This document shows positions 40,001-55,000 of a stretch of DNA of 64,000 bases, piece after piece (position 1 is the first letter of the stretch; the number at the start of each line of letters is the position of its first letter). The notes under the pieces are model-generated. The model was not told where the DNA came from, made no database searches, and was given only the letters and a program-made list of their open reading frames with translations. The DNA comes from Zantedeschia hybrid cultivar (Eukaryota; Streptophyta; Magnoliopsida; Alismatales; Araceae): assembly GCA_030544215.1 (NCBI GenBank), contig JARZZO010000014.1, positions 41,693,734 to 41,757,733 on the forward strand, given 5' to 3'. The position numbers and the translations under genes are program-made.

Positions 40001-43000
40001 AAATCAGGAATCAATCCGCGCAAGTTGGAATTAATCCTCCAAACTTGGAATCAATCTTAAATAACCGGGAGTCAATCCCGAATCATATAAAAAATTGTCT
40101 CCGAACCGGGGTGAGGTTAAAGATTTAACTTAAAATATATATTTTCACCTGCATATGTATGCGCTTTCTATAGTGGTAGCTTTGCATGATTAAGGACATC
40201 ATACGGACGGTTAATCAAGGGTTGCCGAGCAGTCGCTCAGCGTAATTAACACTGACCGAGGTCAGTGGAGAGAGGTCATATACTCGAATCTTCGCTTGAT
40301 TCGAAGTCCCGGATTCCCTGAGGGCTAATCCCAAGCTCTCATAATCCGATAAAAAAATATAAAGCCGACCTTAATTCCTCTAGATAAACAAAAAAATGGA
40401 TTTCCGAATAATCCGACATAGGAGGAGAGATATGTCTAGGTCAGGTCCCGACGCCAGGGTTAGAAAAACCTTCGACGCAAACACCTGCATATCTAGAACT
40501 CGGGGAACATGCATAAACTGACCGACAATGCTCACAGCATAGGCAATGAGATGTCGAGTGAGGGATAAATACAATAGTTTGCCCACCAGCCGCTAATAGG
40601 AACCTTTGTGAGCTTCAGACAGAAGTTCTCCCACTGACTCCTAAAGCCCATGATTTGTCTTTATAGGAGTAAAAGCTGGTTTACATCGCAACTTTCTAGT
40701 CTCTTAGAGCAAATCAAGGGCATACTTCCACTAGCAAACGTACAAACAATGTTGAGATTTAGCAACTTCAATGTCAAGTACTACAGCTCCTCAAGATCTT
40801 TAATGTTAAACTCATGTGCCAAACTGTCCTTCAACTTTCGTATCTCTACTAAATGATCTCCAATGATGATCATATCATCTACATATACAAAGAGAACCAC
40901 CACACGACCATTTGTCCATTTGGTGAATAGAGTATGATTAGAGTTCTCCTATTGATAACCAAGTCAAACCATAGCTGCCCGAAATCTGGCAAACCAAGCT
41001 CTTGGGGACTGTTTCAGCCCATACAATGCCTTCTTTAGACGACATACTCTCCCCCTAGCATCGAGTATGGGGGGAGGCTGCATATATAGTTCCTCCTGTA
41101 GGTCGTAATTAAGAAAAGTATTCTTGACGTCTAGTTGGTGAAGTTCCCAAGAAAATTGGACAACAAGAGATAATACAATCCTCACATATTTCAACTAGGC
41201 CACTGGAGGAGGTCTCCATATAATCAACACCATATGTTTGGATAAAACCTTTGGCAACTAACCTTGCTTTGTACTGTTGAATTGTACTATCAGAATGATA
41301 TTTGATAGTATATACCCATCTAGACCAGACTCTTCCCTGAAGGTAATTCTACCAACTCCCAGGTGTGATTCTTATTGAGAGCCTACATCTCCTCATCCAT
41401 AGTTGCCACCTACTTTGGATCTTTAACAGCTTCAGTAAAGAAACTAAGAACATGGTAAGTAGAGATGGTAAACAAAAAGAGCAATATGAGGGTGAAATAC
41501 AGGAATATGATACATAATTAGAAAGAGGATGCTTGGTATAGGCTCGTATCCCTTTTTGGACAACAATGAAGGTCCAAGTAGTGCTAGAGGTACGGAGGCC
41601 AAAAGTGGACCTACAGTTTGAGCAGCTTCTTGAGGTGGTGGATCCATAGGAGGCCCATTCTTGTGCTAGGTATGCCTGGAAAAAGTAAGCACATTTGATG
41701 AGGACTTGTTCTGTGAACCAAGTGTGGCACCAGTCATGTCAGAGGTAAGAGGTAAGGGGGTAGACTCAGGAGGAGATTTACAAGGAAGAACAAGAGGATC
41801 CTCCCCCTAATCAAGAGACTGAGATTCAAAATAGGACTCAGATTTAAAGAAGGTGACATCCTTAAGAACATATTTTCTCCATGTTTTGGGGTCAAAGCAT
41901 TTGTACCATTTCTAAGTAGGAGAGTATCCCAAAAAAATGCCATGAATAGCACGGGGGTCCAACTTAGTAGAATCAGGGCTCAAAGAATGAATAAAGTACA
42001 AACAACCAAAGACACGGGGCTTAAGAGTGAATAATGGATGGTCAGGGCGAAGAACCCAAATAGGAGATATGTAGTCAAGTGTTCGAGAAGGCATACAGTT
42101 GATAACATAGGAGGCAGTCAGGCCAACATCAGCCCAAAATTTCTTAGGCCACTGACGTTGCAAGAGAAGAGCTCAAGAGGTCTCAAGTAAGTGTTTGTTT
42201 TTTTTCTCTCTGCTATCCCATTTTGTTGAGGGGAATAAGCACATGAGGATTCGTAAATGATTCTCGCATCCTCTAAAAAAAATATTGAGGGTCCTATCGA
42301 AGAATTCTCTTGCATTGTCAGATATGAATACTTTAACCCGCCTCTCAAATTGATTCTCAACTATATTGCAAAACACTTGAATGATTCGAGGTACTTCTTC
42401 ACGGGACTTCATAAGGTATATCCAACAATAATGAGAAAAGTCATCAATGAAACTGATAAAGTAGTGATAACTATCCATAGAAGGAACAAGGGATGGCCCC
42501 CAGACATCAGAATGGACAAGTTGGACGGGAAAAGTGCTTTTATTGATTGAAATCTGAAAATTGGTTCTACAATGTTTTGCAAGTTGACACACTTGATACT
42601 GAAGGGAGTCAACTTTTATTGACTTGACCAAAGTTGAAAATAAGACTTGTAAAGACCTAAAGGACAAATGTCCTAGACGACTATGCCACAAATGGATTGC
42701 TTCAAGTTGTTCGTTCGTCCCACCATCAATGCTAGACTGAAATGCAGCACTACCACTGGACTTAAAATGATAAAGGCCTCCCACTTCACGACCACGCCAA
42801 TCATCCGCCTGTTTTTTAAGTCCTAGAAAACACAATGCATAGGAAAAAATGATATTGAGCATTAAAGGGATCTAGTCAAACTGCTCACAGACAAAAGATT
42901 AATAAAAAGTGCAGGAACATGAAGAACAGAGGATGAAGGCAGGTCATCATTAAGATTTATAGTTCTTTTACCTGCCACAATTGCCCGGGTACCATCTACA

Positions 43001-46000
43001 ATAGTGGCCTTTTCTTGTCCAGAGCTCAAGGAGTAGGAGATAAAGAGAGAAGAGGTACCAGTTATGTGATCTGTAGCTTCTGAGTCAATAACCTAGGGGC
43101 CACGAGAAGGGGTAGAGTGTGTAACACTCAAAGTCGCCCTTGCAATACCTGGCGTGGTGGAAGAAGAAGATGATCCAAGCTATGATAGAATCCCCCCTAG
43201 GTGAAGTATATCATTGGAAGAGACTGCAGACTCCTGGGAGGTGATAAGACCACCATCTAAAAGAAGAGTTGGAAGGCTCATATGGGACTTGAGTACCAGC
43301 AACATTGCTCTTTACTTCTTGTCCACTCTTGGCATTTCTAAATTTCAGCATTTTTTGTCAGGATACAGGTCCCAACACTTGTCTACATTGCAATTATCTT
43401 TCCTATAATGAGAGCAATGTCTCCCAGTCTTCCCTTTCTCCTTTCCCTGGCCATTGTCCCCTTTTACAGACTTAGAAAAAGTGTTGGCCAGTACAGAGGA
43501 CTCTCTTAAATCACGACCACCAACGGCTATAGTGCTTCCACTCATAGCTTTCGTACGCCCTTCTTCTTTCAGCACCTTGTAGTACACTTTCTCAAGGGAC
43601 GGAAGAGGATCAATACTGAGTATATGAGCCCATAAGCTTTCATATTCAGAAGTAAGGTCAACAAGGAACTTGAAGATCCGATTATGCTCCACATGTTGCA
43701 CATATATCTTCTGGTTTTCAGTACAAGCCCAACTGTAGACAAAATAGTAATATAATTCCTCCCACTTACTTTTCTGCAATCCAAAGTAAGTGGTAACACC
43801 AACACTACCCTGTTTCAACTCCTGCATATCAGTAGTCAACTGATAAATAGATGCATCTTGCCTTTGCCCATACATATGATTGAGGATGTCCCACATCTCA
43901 ATTGCAGTCTTCTTCATCATAATCAACTGTTAGATCTCTAAACTCACAGAGTTGAGGATCCAGCCCATCACAAAATTATTCTCCAACTCCCAAACAGTAT
44001 AAGTAGGGTCATCATGTGCCGGTTCATGGACTCTACCATCAATATACCATGTCTTTCCTCATCCACCAAAAAAAATCCATAGATAGACTAGAGACGATAA
44101 TTAGTCTATGTTAACTTCACATAGGTCATCTGCAATGCAAGAAGGTGATGCTCTATGGAAGGAAGATCAACAGGGCACATCATCAGGGAGTTAACTTCAC
44201 AAGTATTGGGTTCATGACCTGGCTCCCTTGAATTAATCCCGCTGCTTGTTGAAGAATCCATGAAGGGCAAGCTTTACGCTACCATAATGCAAGTGTAAGT
44301 AACTCCCAACATCGAGAAAGACTTGTACAACACAAAGTCTTTAAAGACCAGTCTATTTGGTCCTCAAAGAAGCAGTTCTGATCTGTCCAAAATCCTAGAG
44401 AGGAGGCATCGGTCTTCAACAAAAGTAGGGGATGACCCCTTCTGCACCAAGCAGAGGGTTGTCTGAAGCCTTGTCTACCAAGGAACAGCTTGTGGTGGTA
44501 AAGAAGAAGGTTTCAGGGGACCGGCCAACACCAGACAAGACTGGTCAGTGCTTGAATGCCACTGGACACCACAAAGGAGAGTTGCAAGGCACCAAACACC
44601 TAGAAAGAGGTATCTGATCCCACCTACCACAAGGACCCAAGGGTCTGATGATCAACAGGGCCCTATCCGTAAACAAATAGGGGCACTGAACACCAAGGGG
44701 ATGTTGTCTGACCACTCTTCTTACAAAAAAAAGGGAGGTTCGATCCTACTTCACTCCACCAGGGCTCCTCCCTGCTCTGATACCATGTAGAGAAACAAGA
44801 AGAGGAGGGGAAGAAGAAGAAGGAGGTAGCAGACAGAGAGAGGAAGGATGCGGCAGCAACACAGCATACACTCAACCCACACTTTTCATTAATGTGTAGG
44901 GTTATAAAGTTACAAGAGAGTAAAATACCCTTGTCTCTAATAACATATGAATATCCTTACAAATACATACACACCAAAAATTATAAAAACACACACAAAG
45001 ACTAAACTACCCTTTACTACAATTTCCTTGATTTTCAATGGCCTTGTAGGCCCATGGCATTGACATCGCAAAGATGGAGGGATGTGCTCCACAATGCGTG
45101 TCCATAACACATGGTCATAACTCCAAACATAATGCGCAACTGCCCCTCATTACATGCCCACAATGCCTTTACCAACCGATTCAATGCACACACCGGCAAT
45201 GTAGGCCACTATCAGCTAATGTTGGAAACGTGTCCATAATGGAAGACCCATTTGAACGCTCACAAAGGGAAGGATATAAGAATAATGAAGGAAAACATAT
45301 AGTGTATTTGGCAGTAACCTAACCAATACTATACAATATTTAGCTATACAAAGCCATCTAATCTTGATAGTTCTCTATTTCTCCATACTTGATCCCTAAC
45401 TTAAACATTAAAGGGTTTTCCCAAAGGGCTGCAAGTCTGTCATCCAATGTATGGTTCTCAAATAGTTGGGATCCTGACTAGTTTCCAACCTCTACATGTT
45501 TTGTGCTTTAGTTCTACCAGAATGCATCGAAGGTGCTAGAGAGATGTTGCATGTTATCTCTTTAGGTTGGTGTATAGGTCCTTAGGGCTATTAATGTATA
45601 CGAAAGGGCTATGCACAGAGTAACTCAAATTAGAGCCACCACTACATCTGGGTGCTGGAGCAAAAATGAAGCGGATTAAGTTTCATATTGGAAAACAAAA
45701 AATGTTGTTGGTCCCTATTTGTGAGATTTGAATCCATAACTTGTGTGGAGGTGAAACTATGCGAGTTTGGCCTAAAGCGGACAATATCTAACAAGGGTTA
45801 AATCGGTTCATTATAGAATGATATCAAAGCAAGACCTGTGCAATACAATATGGATTGTTTTTGGAGCGAACTATGCAAAAGCTAGTGGGCCTACAGTGAC
45901 CATGGATTGCAGGATCAGCAGGTCCCGATCCATTTCAGGGGGGGGGGTTGATTTTTTTAAAAAAATAACTTTGGATCAGCCCAATACGGGCGATCCTGGA

Positions 46001-49000
46001 TCCCCCCTTAAAGGTGGATCGGGATGCAACAGCAGCTGCTACTGCTGCATTTTGCTGCCCCGGCAGTGCCTCCCTCCCCCAATTGTTCGCCCTGCCTCTG
46101 CCGCCATCCTCTTCTCTCTCCTCTCTCTCTCTCTTTCTTTCCCTCACTCCCCCTCTCTCTATCTCTCTTTTTCTTTGAGATCTTGACCAAAAGAATGGGG
46201 TTTTCACCCCGTCATTGCTGGCCGGCTGGCCAGCAGCCACCGCCGTTGTTGTTGTCGCTGTCGACGTCGGATTTTTTTTCTGAATCCCGATCCGAGTTAA
46301 GGTATATTTCGATCTGAAAATTTTTTAAATTCTTAAAAAAATAGAAATGGTGTATCGTAGTGTAGATCTATTAATATTTAGCTTTAAAAAAAATTAGCAT
46401 GTTGATTAGACAAAATCCTCAAAATTAGCGCTAATTATGGGTTAAAAATTGAGGCTTTTGTGTGATTAGTGTAACTAGGGTTCAACTGAGTGTGCCAAAC
46501 ACTAACTGAACTTATTAGAACCTAATTGTACAAATTTGTGGATTAATTGCTCGTCATTAATACTAATTTCTCAAAATTAACCTTAATTAGGGGTTAAAAA
46601 TTACGGCTTTCGTATGATTACTGTAATTAAGGTTCAATTGAGTGTGCCAAACACTCAATTAAAATTATTAGAATCTGATTGCATAGATTTGTGCATTAAT
46701 TACATGTGATTAGTGCTACTTATATTTATTTGTGTCTTTTTATGTTATGTAGGAATATGGTAGAGCAAGGACATCATGAACAAGATGTGGAGAAGCAGGG
46801 TATTGATCTTGATTGGCAGCATTGCACACTACTGGACAGTAGGTAGAGGAGGGTCAAATGCAACTGGTGGGGAAAGGAGATGGGTGGAGGCGTGTATCGC
46901 CTAAAAAATCATATTACTGGTATAGTAGGAGATGTCAGCAGATGTGAGTCAGTTCTACTGAATTTGAAGAAGGAAATGAGCGCTTATATGCTGGGTAAAA
47001 ACATCCAGAAAGATTTATCATCTCAACAACAGATGGATCTACAAGACGAGATATCAGGGTATCAGAGATGAAGGGATTACAATTTGCCTGTTCAGCGGCC
47101 GATCAATTTAGATGATGATAAAGAGGAGGAGGATGATGAGGATCCAGATGACCCTGGTCTTGAGTACACCAGAGTTGTTCGTGCCAGTATGCAGACAAAT
47201 AAAGAAGATGAGGACTAACGAAGAGGTATAGATCATCATCTAGTTCAGTGCCTACCGGTTCTTAGTCTGGGAGATTCGTTCCTAGGGATTCTTCTTCTCG
47301 CAGGACTGCTAGTTCTGTGTTGGGTTGTGGACGGACGTCAGATGTGCCACGCAGTCCTATGGATTAATTTTTATACAGATCAAGGTCTGCCAGACAGCCT
47401 GGAATCAAACAAGCATTGAAAGGAGTCAAGGCCTCAGCAAAAAATGTCTTGAAAGGAATTGTGAAGTGGTTTATATATACAGTTGTGCCAGTACATACAG
47501 CATCCAGTCTATATTTTCAGACGATGGTGGATGCAATTGCAGATGCTGGGCCTAGTGTAAAGGCCCCTACACATCGCTACATTTATGGTGTTGGGCTCGA
47601 AGAGGAATATAACGAGTTGAAGGTATGGGTCGACAACTTCAAAAATGTATGGAAGGACCGTGGTTGTACCATCATGTGTGATGGTTGGACATGGATCACA
47701 AGGAGATCCATGATTAATTTCCTTGTGTATTGTAGTGAGGGCACTATTTTTTTGAACTTTGTGGATGCCTCCAACAAAATAAAAAATGATGATTATTTGT
47801 ACAGGCTAATGGATAAGGTGGCAGAGGAAATTGGTGAAGATAATGTTGTGCAGGTGGTCACTGACAATTAAACAAGCTACAAAGCAGCTAGTAGATTGTT
47901 GATGTAGAAGAGGAAGCATTTGTACTGGGTGCCTTGTGCAGTACATTCCATTGACTTGATGATAGAGGACATAGGCAAAGAGCCTTTCGTTGCTGAGGTG
48001 GTACAGCAGGCTCTAATATTTACCGGATTTATTTATAGTCATAACAGGATCCTACATATGATGAGAGAGAATATAGGTAGACGAGATCTCCTTCAGATTT
48101 ACATTTAACTTCATCTCTTTAGAGAGTCTGATGAAGTACAAGCATCAGTTGGCCCAATTAGTCCACTCTAATGATTTTCTGGCACATATAGGGACACTGA
48201 GGACCGATGCTACGGATGTTGTCGTAGCAATGCAAACGCTGGTTGGGGAAAGAAGTTTTTAGGATAAAGTTTCTCGCTACTTGAAAGTTTTTGGCAGTAC
48301 ATGTTCTGAGATTGGTTTATGGACATGACAAAAATGATATGGGATTTCTGTATGAGGCTATGGATAGAACGAACGAGCACTTGAGGGCAAGCCATCCTAC
48401 AACTTTTGAAAAATGGTGGAGTATCATCGATGATAGATAGGAGTCGACTATCCATCATAATCTCCATACTGGTGGTTAATTCTTAATCTTTTCTACTTGA
48501 CTTTATTTGATTAATTTTAATGGCATTTATTTTGATAACTAATGAACCTTAACTTAAATGCAAGATATTTTTTCAACCCAAGGCATCAGTATAGTAAGAG
48601 CATGCATAATGATGGAGAGGTCTTTCAAGGCACAACTAATGTGATTAGCAAGGAATACGAACGAAAGGATAGATGTCTTAGCAGAAGTAACATACAAAGT
48701 AGGAGTTTATGAAAATCTAGTCTTCTATCATTAACTTATGTCATTTACATTTATTTTGTAGATGGAGAGATTTAAATTGAAGATTAACATTTATAGAGAT
48801 GAGGATGTCAGGGCTGCAGTAATGAGGATAACTTCATGTGAATTACATAATAAATAGTCAAATACTCAATTTAATGAATTACTATCATTAATTATTAATA
48901 TCGTCGTTTTTTTTTCTTTTCTTTTTTTACAACAACTCAATGGTGGATCCAAATTAATTATAAACAAGTTGCCACAAACCCTTTGGCGTATGTTGCAGTG

Positions 49001-52000
49001 AGAGTACACAATCAAACCACTTCTTCCAGTAAGTGAGAAAGAAATTGAAGTACATTCAGTCTCATTTACGCGAAGGTTCGTAACAGATTGGGTGTTTCTA
49101 GGCTAGAAAAGTTAGTGTACTGTTACTACAACATGCGCCTAAAGATCCGGCAGATTCAAGAAAGACAGAGACTTGAAAGATAGAGATTCATGGAGTTTGC
49201 TAGAAGACCAGTTGATGAGCCTGTACATCATATTGATATTGATGAACTGCTAGAAAGAGAACACCCATTGCACTCTTGGGTAGAGAGAAGAGTAGTCAGA
49301 GATGCATAGCCTGAGTTTGATCCTCCAGATTGGAGTTGGGCAGGAGGTGAATTAGATGGAATAGTTGATCGAGATCATGAATTTCAAGCAACAAACGAAG
49401 GAGGTGCACCTATTCTTCAAAGGCGTCGAAAGTCAGCCATACTACCAAACCTTTCTAGAACTTTTACCTCTCAACCAACAATCAGGAGATCAGCTACTCA
49501 GGTGGATCCACATAGAAGAAAGGATAAAGAGCCAACGAGACCTTCGTTACAGTCATCTAGCAGCAAAAAGAAAAAATAATCAAAAGGAAAGTCTAAATAA
49601 CAAATGGATCCATCGGAAGAAGAACAAAGGGGAGACACAGCTAGAGTTCAGCAGACTAGAGAGACACTTGAGGACACCCCAGCTTTACCACCTCACTTGG
49701 CCAGTATGTACGAGGCAGAGAGACAAACATACAGATGTAGAAAGAGGCGACTGAAGAAAACAAGTCAAGTGGGGAGTGATGACTCCCTACCGGATGATGA
49801 TGATAATGGAGATGGTGTTGTTGTTGCTACTGGACTATATGGAGGTTCTAGACTTGGGAGTAGTTATACAGGATACGATGATTACTCTACACCTCCGAGT
49901 CATTATGAAAGAACTCAAGGCCAAAGACAAAGATAACAAGGGGGGATTTGAAGGCCAAAAGAGACAAGCAAGATATCATTAGCCTCCATGGGAATATGCA
50001 TCTTCTTATCCTCCTATTTTTTACCCCCCTACACTGTCGTATTCAGACATTAGCGGCACTATTGAAGGGTACTCTGGACCTCCACCTATCCAGTATGACA
50101 TTTATGTCCTTCCAGCACAATCAGGAGAAAGTTCAAGCCAGCAAGCTTACACACCTCGAGGTATTTAAAAGGGATTCGAAGACCTCGTTAACTCCTTATT
50201 TGGCTATGGATATCTAGCATATATGTCGGTAGATTATGGCCCGCCAACTCAAACTTATGAGCCAGATGATGAAGGATCACAAATCTGATCTTTCTAAGGT
50301 ATTTTTTATTAATTTCATGTAAAATACTTCATAATGTCTTTTTAAATTAGTGTACAACAATAATTATTAACGAGTTATTTGTCTTTAATGTTTATTTTTT
50401 ATGGATGTATATGAATTGTATTTATTTTTATTGTACATTCATTGCATAATATGTATACAATTTTTTCTGATTTTTTTATTTTTCCTGATTCTTTTCTCAT
50501 TTTTATTTTTTTTAATGGGGCCAATCCGGATCGGATCGGATCGGGATCGACGGGTCCCGATCCTGGGACCCGATTCGACCCGGAATTCCTTGGTAGTGAC
50601 CCAGTCACAAGCCAGAGAAGAGGAAAGAAGTACCTATAGGAAAGGGCTACTCATAAGGTAAAGTTAGAGTGGAGCCACCATAGTATAGAGCCACCACTAA
50701 CCCGGGGGCTAGAGCACGAATGAATTGGATTAGTCCAGTATCAGAAAATGGAAAAAGTCATTGGGCCATATATAGGATTTAGATCTTTGAATTATTAAAG
50801 ATCCAAATCCTATATATATGAATTAAGTTAATTAAGTGGATTTTAATTAAATAAGTCCAATTAAATTAATTAATGGGTCAGGATAACTTAAAGCCATTTA
50901 TGGTCTATTATTCAAGTGCACAATGGATTAGGAATGGGGAGGTTACTAACTAATTCAAACTAGGCCCATTGGACCCATTAGTGTTTTGAGTAAGAAACTA
51001 GGTGGTTCAACACTTAGCTAAATTTCTAGATCTGCAGGGTACGTGACAGCAGCCCAGTAAATTGATGATATCTTCACATCCGGTTAACAAAAAATTATAA
51101 TCTTGGTATCTTGAAAAGAAGAAATTAAGTTCTACAACTTTGTCAAAAGGAGTTTTTACAAATTCCAACATTTTTGGGGTCAAATTTGATGACTTTCAAA
51201 TTAGAAAATAAAGGGTTGTAGGAATTAAGTCCTAATTGCACTAGGAGAGCTCTTTAACTTAGACATTAAGTCTTTCCTAGTTGGAGTTTGACTCCAGCAC
51301 AAAGAGGGCTTTTTTTGGGTTGGATTAGGAAGGGAAAGACCTATAAATAAATCCTTGAAGGTGAGCATGAACCCTCTTGCTCGCAACTCTCTTCTAAAGG
51401 TAAGTTCATGTGTTATTCTTGAAGAATATAGAGTGTATTCTTGGTTAATTCTTTTGGGAATTGATTTTAATCTATGAATTGTATTCTTGAAAGTTTAGAG
51501 AATGTGGGAGAAGCTTTGAATCACGAGAGAACTAGAGTTTGAGTACTAGAGAAGCATTGGAAGGGTGGGTTTGTTCTTCCCCAAAAAGGTAGGTGATGAA
51601 AACCCATTAAATGAATATTTTGTATTATATAAAAAAACCAAGTTTTGTTTTCAAAAGTGGTTGATAATCTGAAACGGTGATCTTCATATTTAGACTCCCT
51701 AAGTTTGATTAGAATTTCAAGCTTTATACTTAATTCCCAATTTTTCTAAGTTCAACACAACAGTGTTGAATCGCGTCAGCATCAAGTGATGCGATTTAAA
51801 TTGTGCCAGCTCGATATGATGTGATTCAATCGCGATTTAAAACACATCCACTATAAATGACATGATTAAAGCTCTTGATTAAGTACTCATAAACCTCTAT
51901 CTACGGTTTCCTATACTAATAGTTTTTAAAACCTATACCTACGGTTTCTAGAACCTATATCTATGATTTCTACAGTGAACTTTGATTGGTCATAACTCAT

Positions 52001-55000
52001 TTGTTTCTTAGCCAATTGACTTGACATGTTCTACTTGTTGGTAAAATTTCATAATTTTTGAATTTAATTTACCTATTATTCAGCTATTTATTCGATTGGT
52101 TCAATTTGATTCTAGTTCTTAACATGCTATTTAATGCTCTAGATCATTCATATAATACTCAAATTCAATGAAACTTTGTCCACATGATATATATGACATA
52201 TTTGACATATTCACTAAGTTTGATCAATTTCCGAATATGTTTGCTATTTTTCACCTTATTTATTGATTTTTTAGCTCTAAAAATTAACTTTAATGGCCAA
52301 AAAATATATTTGTTATTTTAAAAATTCTGAGATAATTCTTGACATTTATATTTCTGTCTAATAACTTGTTGGCATCAGTTTTACTCTGATTTTCCTCTTA
52401 TGTGACCATGTTGACTCTTTAAGTGACTATTTTGTATATAAAGGCATATATTTTTATTTATATCCATATGTAGCACTTTGTAAAACTAATTTTCAGATTT
52501 ATGATCATCTTTTGTTTTTGTTATATGATTGTGTTATATGTGTATGACTTTGTCTAGATATTGCCATCTTAAGGAGATCGTAGGGCTTGATTCCATTATA
52601 AGCATCTATATTGGATAGGACAATTTTATATATGAAATCTGAGGGCAACGGGTAAAATCCTAGCCATGTAGTAGGTACAAAGTTCCTAAGGAAGGTAAAA
52701 TCTGCGAGGATCGGTTCGGATCAGATCGGATCGACTGATCCATGGTTGGCAGTATCGGCCGACACCGGTACCACCCATGTTGTAAGGATTGAGGTTTCGG
52801 ATCCAATTATTGGGTCAGTTTCGGTGTCAGACTCCTTGGTTTGGGCCCTTGTAGGGGCTGGGGTATTAAGCTCGGCGCGGTTCAAACGGCGTCCTGTTAG
52901 GGAGACGCGTTTTAGAGTGTGCCAAGTCAGTGCCACGTAGACGCCACGTAGGCCAGTTTCGGACCGCGAAAGTACGGCCCCGGTCTTGTCATCTAAATGG
53001 CATCGGTATTGGATGACGCATTTTAACTAGGTTCGGGTTAAACCCGCGAACCTCCTCTCCTTTCCCTCATTTCTCTCATCTTCTTCTATCTCCTCCCTCT
53101 CTCCGAACCCTTCGCTCTCCCTTTCCTATCTCCTTCCTTCCCTCTCACTCCACTCCATCAACCCCCCCTCTAACTTCCACCACTACCACCACCACCATTT
53201 CCTCCGCGGCGTGTTGCTCTCCGGACGGCGGCCGACGTCCCAGTGGAGTAACGGCGTCCACAGCAGTGTTGGTGGCGGCTTATGGCGTGGCGGTCCGACA
53301 GCTTGAAGCTTGGAGAAGTTCAAGTAACCGTTAGGATGACGATCTCCGTTGTGTTTTGATTAAAACCACGTTTTTCCTGCTTTGGAGCATGTTTAGGAGA
53401 TTTTCGGGAAGAAATTCCACTTTTTATACTCAGAAGGCTGGGAAAAACCTGTTAGCAAACGCTAAATGGCATCTTGGGACAGCGATGCCATTTTGAATGG
53501 CGGCTGCCTCCTACGACGCGATTTAGTTCGGATCACCCCGAAGCTTGATTATGTTTCTATCGTAATTAGGCGACTAGGGACAGCGACGCCTTTTAAAATG
53601 TGACTACCTTGCACGATGCGTTTTAGGTCATCTTGAGGCCAGTTTTCGTATGAACCAGTTTAGAAGTCTTGAATGATGTCGGCCACAGGCGACGCGATTC
53701 AAGACAGAACTTCATTAATCTATGTAATTAACATATGTTTACATTGTTAGATAGTTTGGTTAAAATGTATGCTTAAAACCACACTTCGAAGTCAAAGATT
53801 TCTACGTAATTGGATCACACTGTGACGTGTTTTGTGCGATCATGGATCTAGAGTGACAGTTGTTAGCGCTTAGGCACCATGTGTCAGTGTGAGAGTGACA
53901 CGGCGCCGGTGTGAGAGTGGTGGGGTGACGCCTAGAGAGAGGGTCACCTGGTGTACCCCGAAGTATAGCTAGTACCGGTGTGGGAGTGGTACATTCGGAG
54001 TGTCACTCGTGCTGGGAGAAGCAGAACCACCTTGAGCTAGGTCAGGCCGGCGTAGCCAGCGCGCTATCCGAGGGGTTACTGTTTGGTCTCAGCGGGTCAC
54101 TGTTTCCCGCATTCGGCTGTGTGGTTTGCGTGTTTAACCAAGACGTTGGTTGTGGACTCCGTGGTAGAGTCGTTTCAGAGTTGTGTTTACTGCTTTATTT
54201 ATTTAAATTGCCTTTATTCGTGTTGTTGCACTTGTGGGTACGTGAGTGGGTGGTGGGGATCGAAGGATCCCTACTGAGTCTATTTCAATAAGACTCACCC
54301 CCTGCGGTTTTCAGGTGAGGGTTCTAGGCAGGCGTAGCGAGGAGGGTTTTGTCTCGAGTTGCACGCCAGCAGCCATCGTTCCGGGGTATGCCCCGATGTA
54401 GTTGTTATTTCTTTTCAGGCTTGTACGTTTAATTACTTCTTTTTAGTTGGAATATGTAATTATTTACTGAGTCAAGTTGAATTGTAATAATTTTTAATTC
54501 TTGCACTTCCTTTACAATTCAATGTGATGTGAATGTTTAGCTTAGTTTATCATTTATTTCCCAGACTTATTGAGATCCTGGTTTGACTCCAAATTTTAAT
54601 GACTCGGTACCCATTTAGTAATTGGATCCCCGATTATAGGGTGGCGGGTCGTTACACCTGTAAAGGGTATCGACCGATACCAGCCGGTACGTACCGGTAC
54701 TGGTACCCACCGATACTGGTACTGGTACTGGTACTGGTACTGCCATCCATAGACTGATCTGATCGATTTTCAACCGGACTGAACCGATCCAAAGCCCCGA
54801 CCCCTCGTTCCCTTACTAGGATCGGGCAGGTCGGCTGGGATCGGTTTGGATCGGCCAATCCTCCGACCAGATCAGACGATTCGGGGTCGGATCGATCGAT
54901 CTATAGCTTAACGACTAGTTGCGAACTAGCCGTTGTAAAATGACTAGTTCATAACTAGCCGTTGGGAACGAGCCCAACGGCTAGCAAGGGCCTTGGGGCC

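Larger units (their letters stand above)
36375..45021 (-). mobile_element. Full-length Ty1/copia retrotransposon with nested solo LTR
   Basis: LTRs at 36375-36606 (3') and 44786-45021 (5') share ends TGTAG...TACA and near-identical order. The flanking target-site copies atttc (36370-36374 and 45022-45026) are identical. It has a tRNA-Met-type primer-binding site, a polypurine tract, and gag, integrase, reverse transcriptase and RNase H in copia order on the minus strand. A 3.3-kb solo LTR (37175-40483) is inserted between reverse transcriptase and RNase H. The LTRs differ at many sites, so the insertion is old. Confidence 0.95.
45603..50775 (+). mobile_element. TRIM-like LTR remnant split by a hAT
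   Basis: Two related segments, 45603-45820 and 50636-50775, each begin aaagggct and contain gagccaccacta, ggagca..aatgaa and ggattaag-like blocks, as two LTRs would. Right after the first is a primer-site-like tgatatcaaagcaag (about 45818-45835). Only about 120 bp lies between them once the hAT 45901-50592 is removed. Ends are not defined. Confidence 0.45.

Noticed and set aside
53980..54291. 103-codon plus-strand frame with a hydrophobic stretch
   Set aside because: It lies wholly inside the solo LTR U5/R region and has no homology that I recognise.
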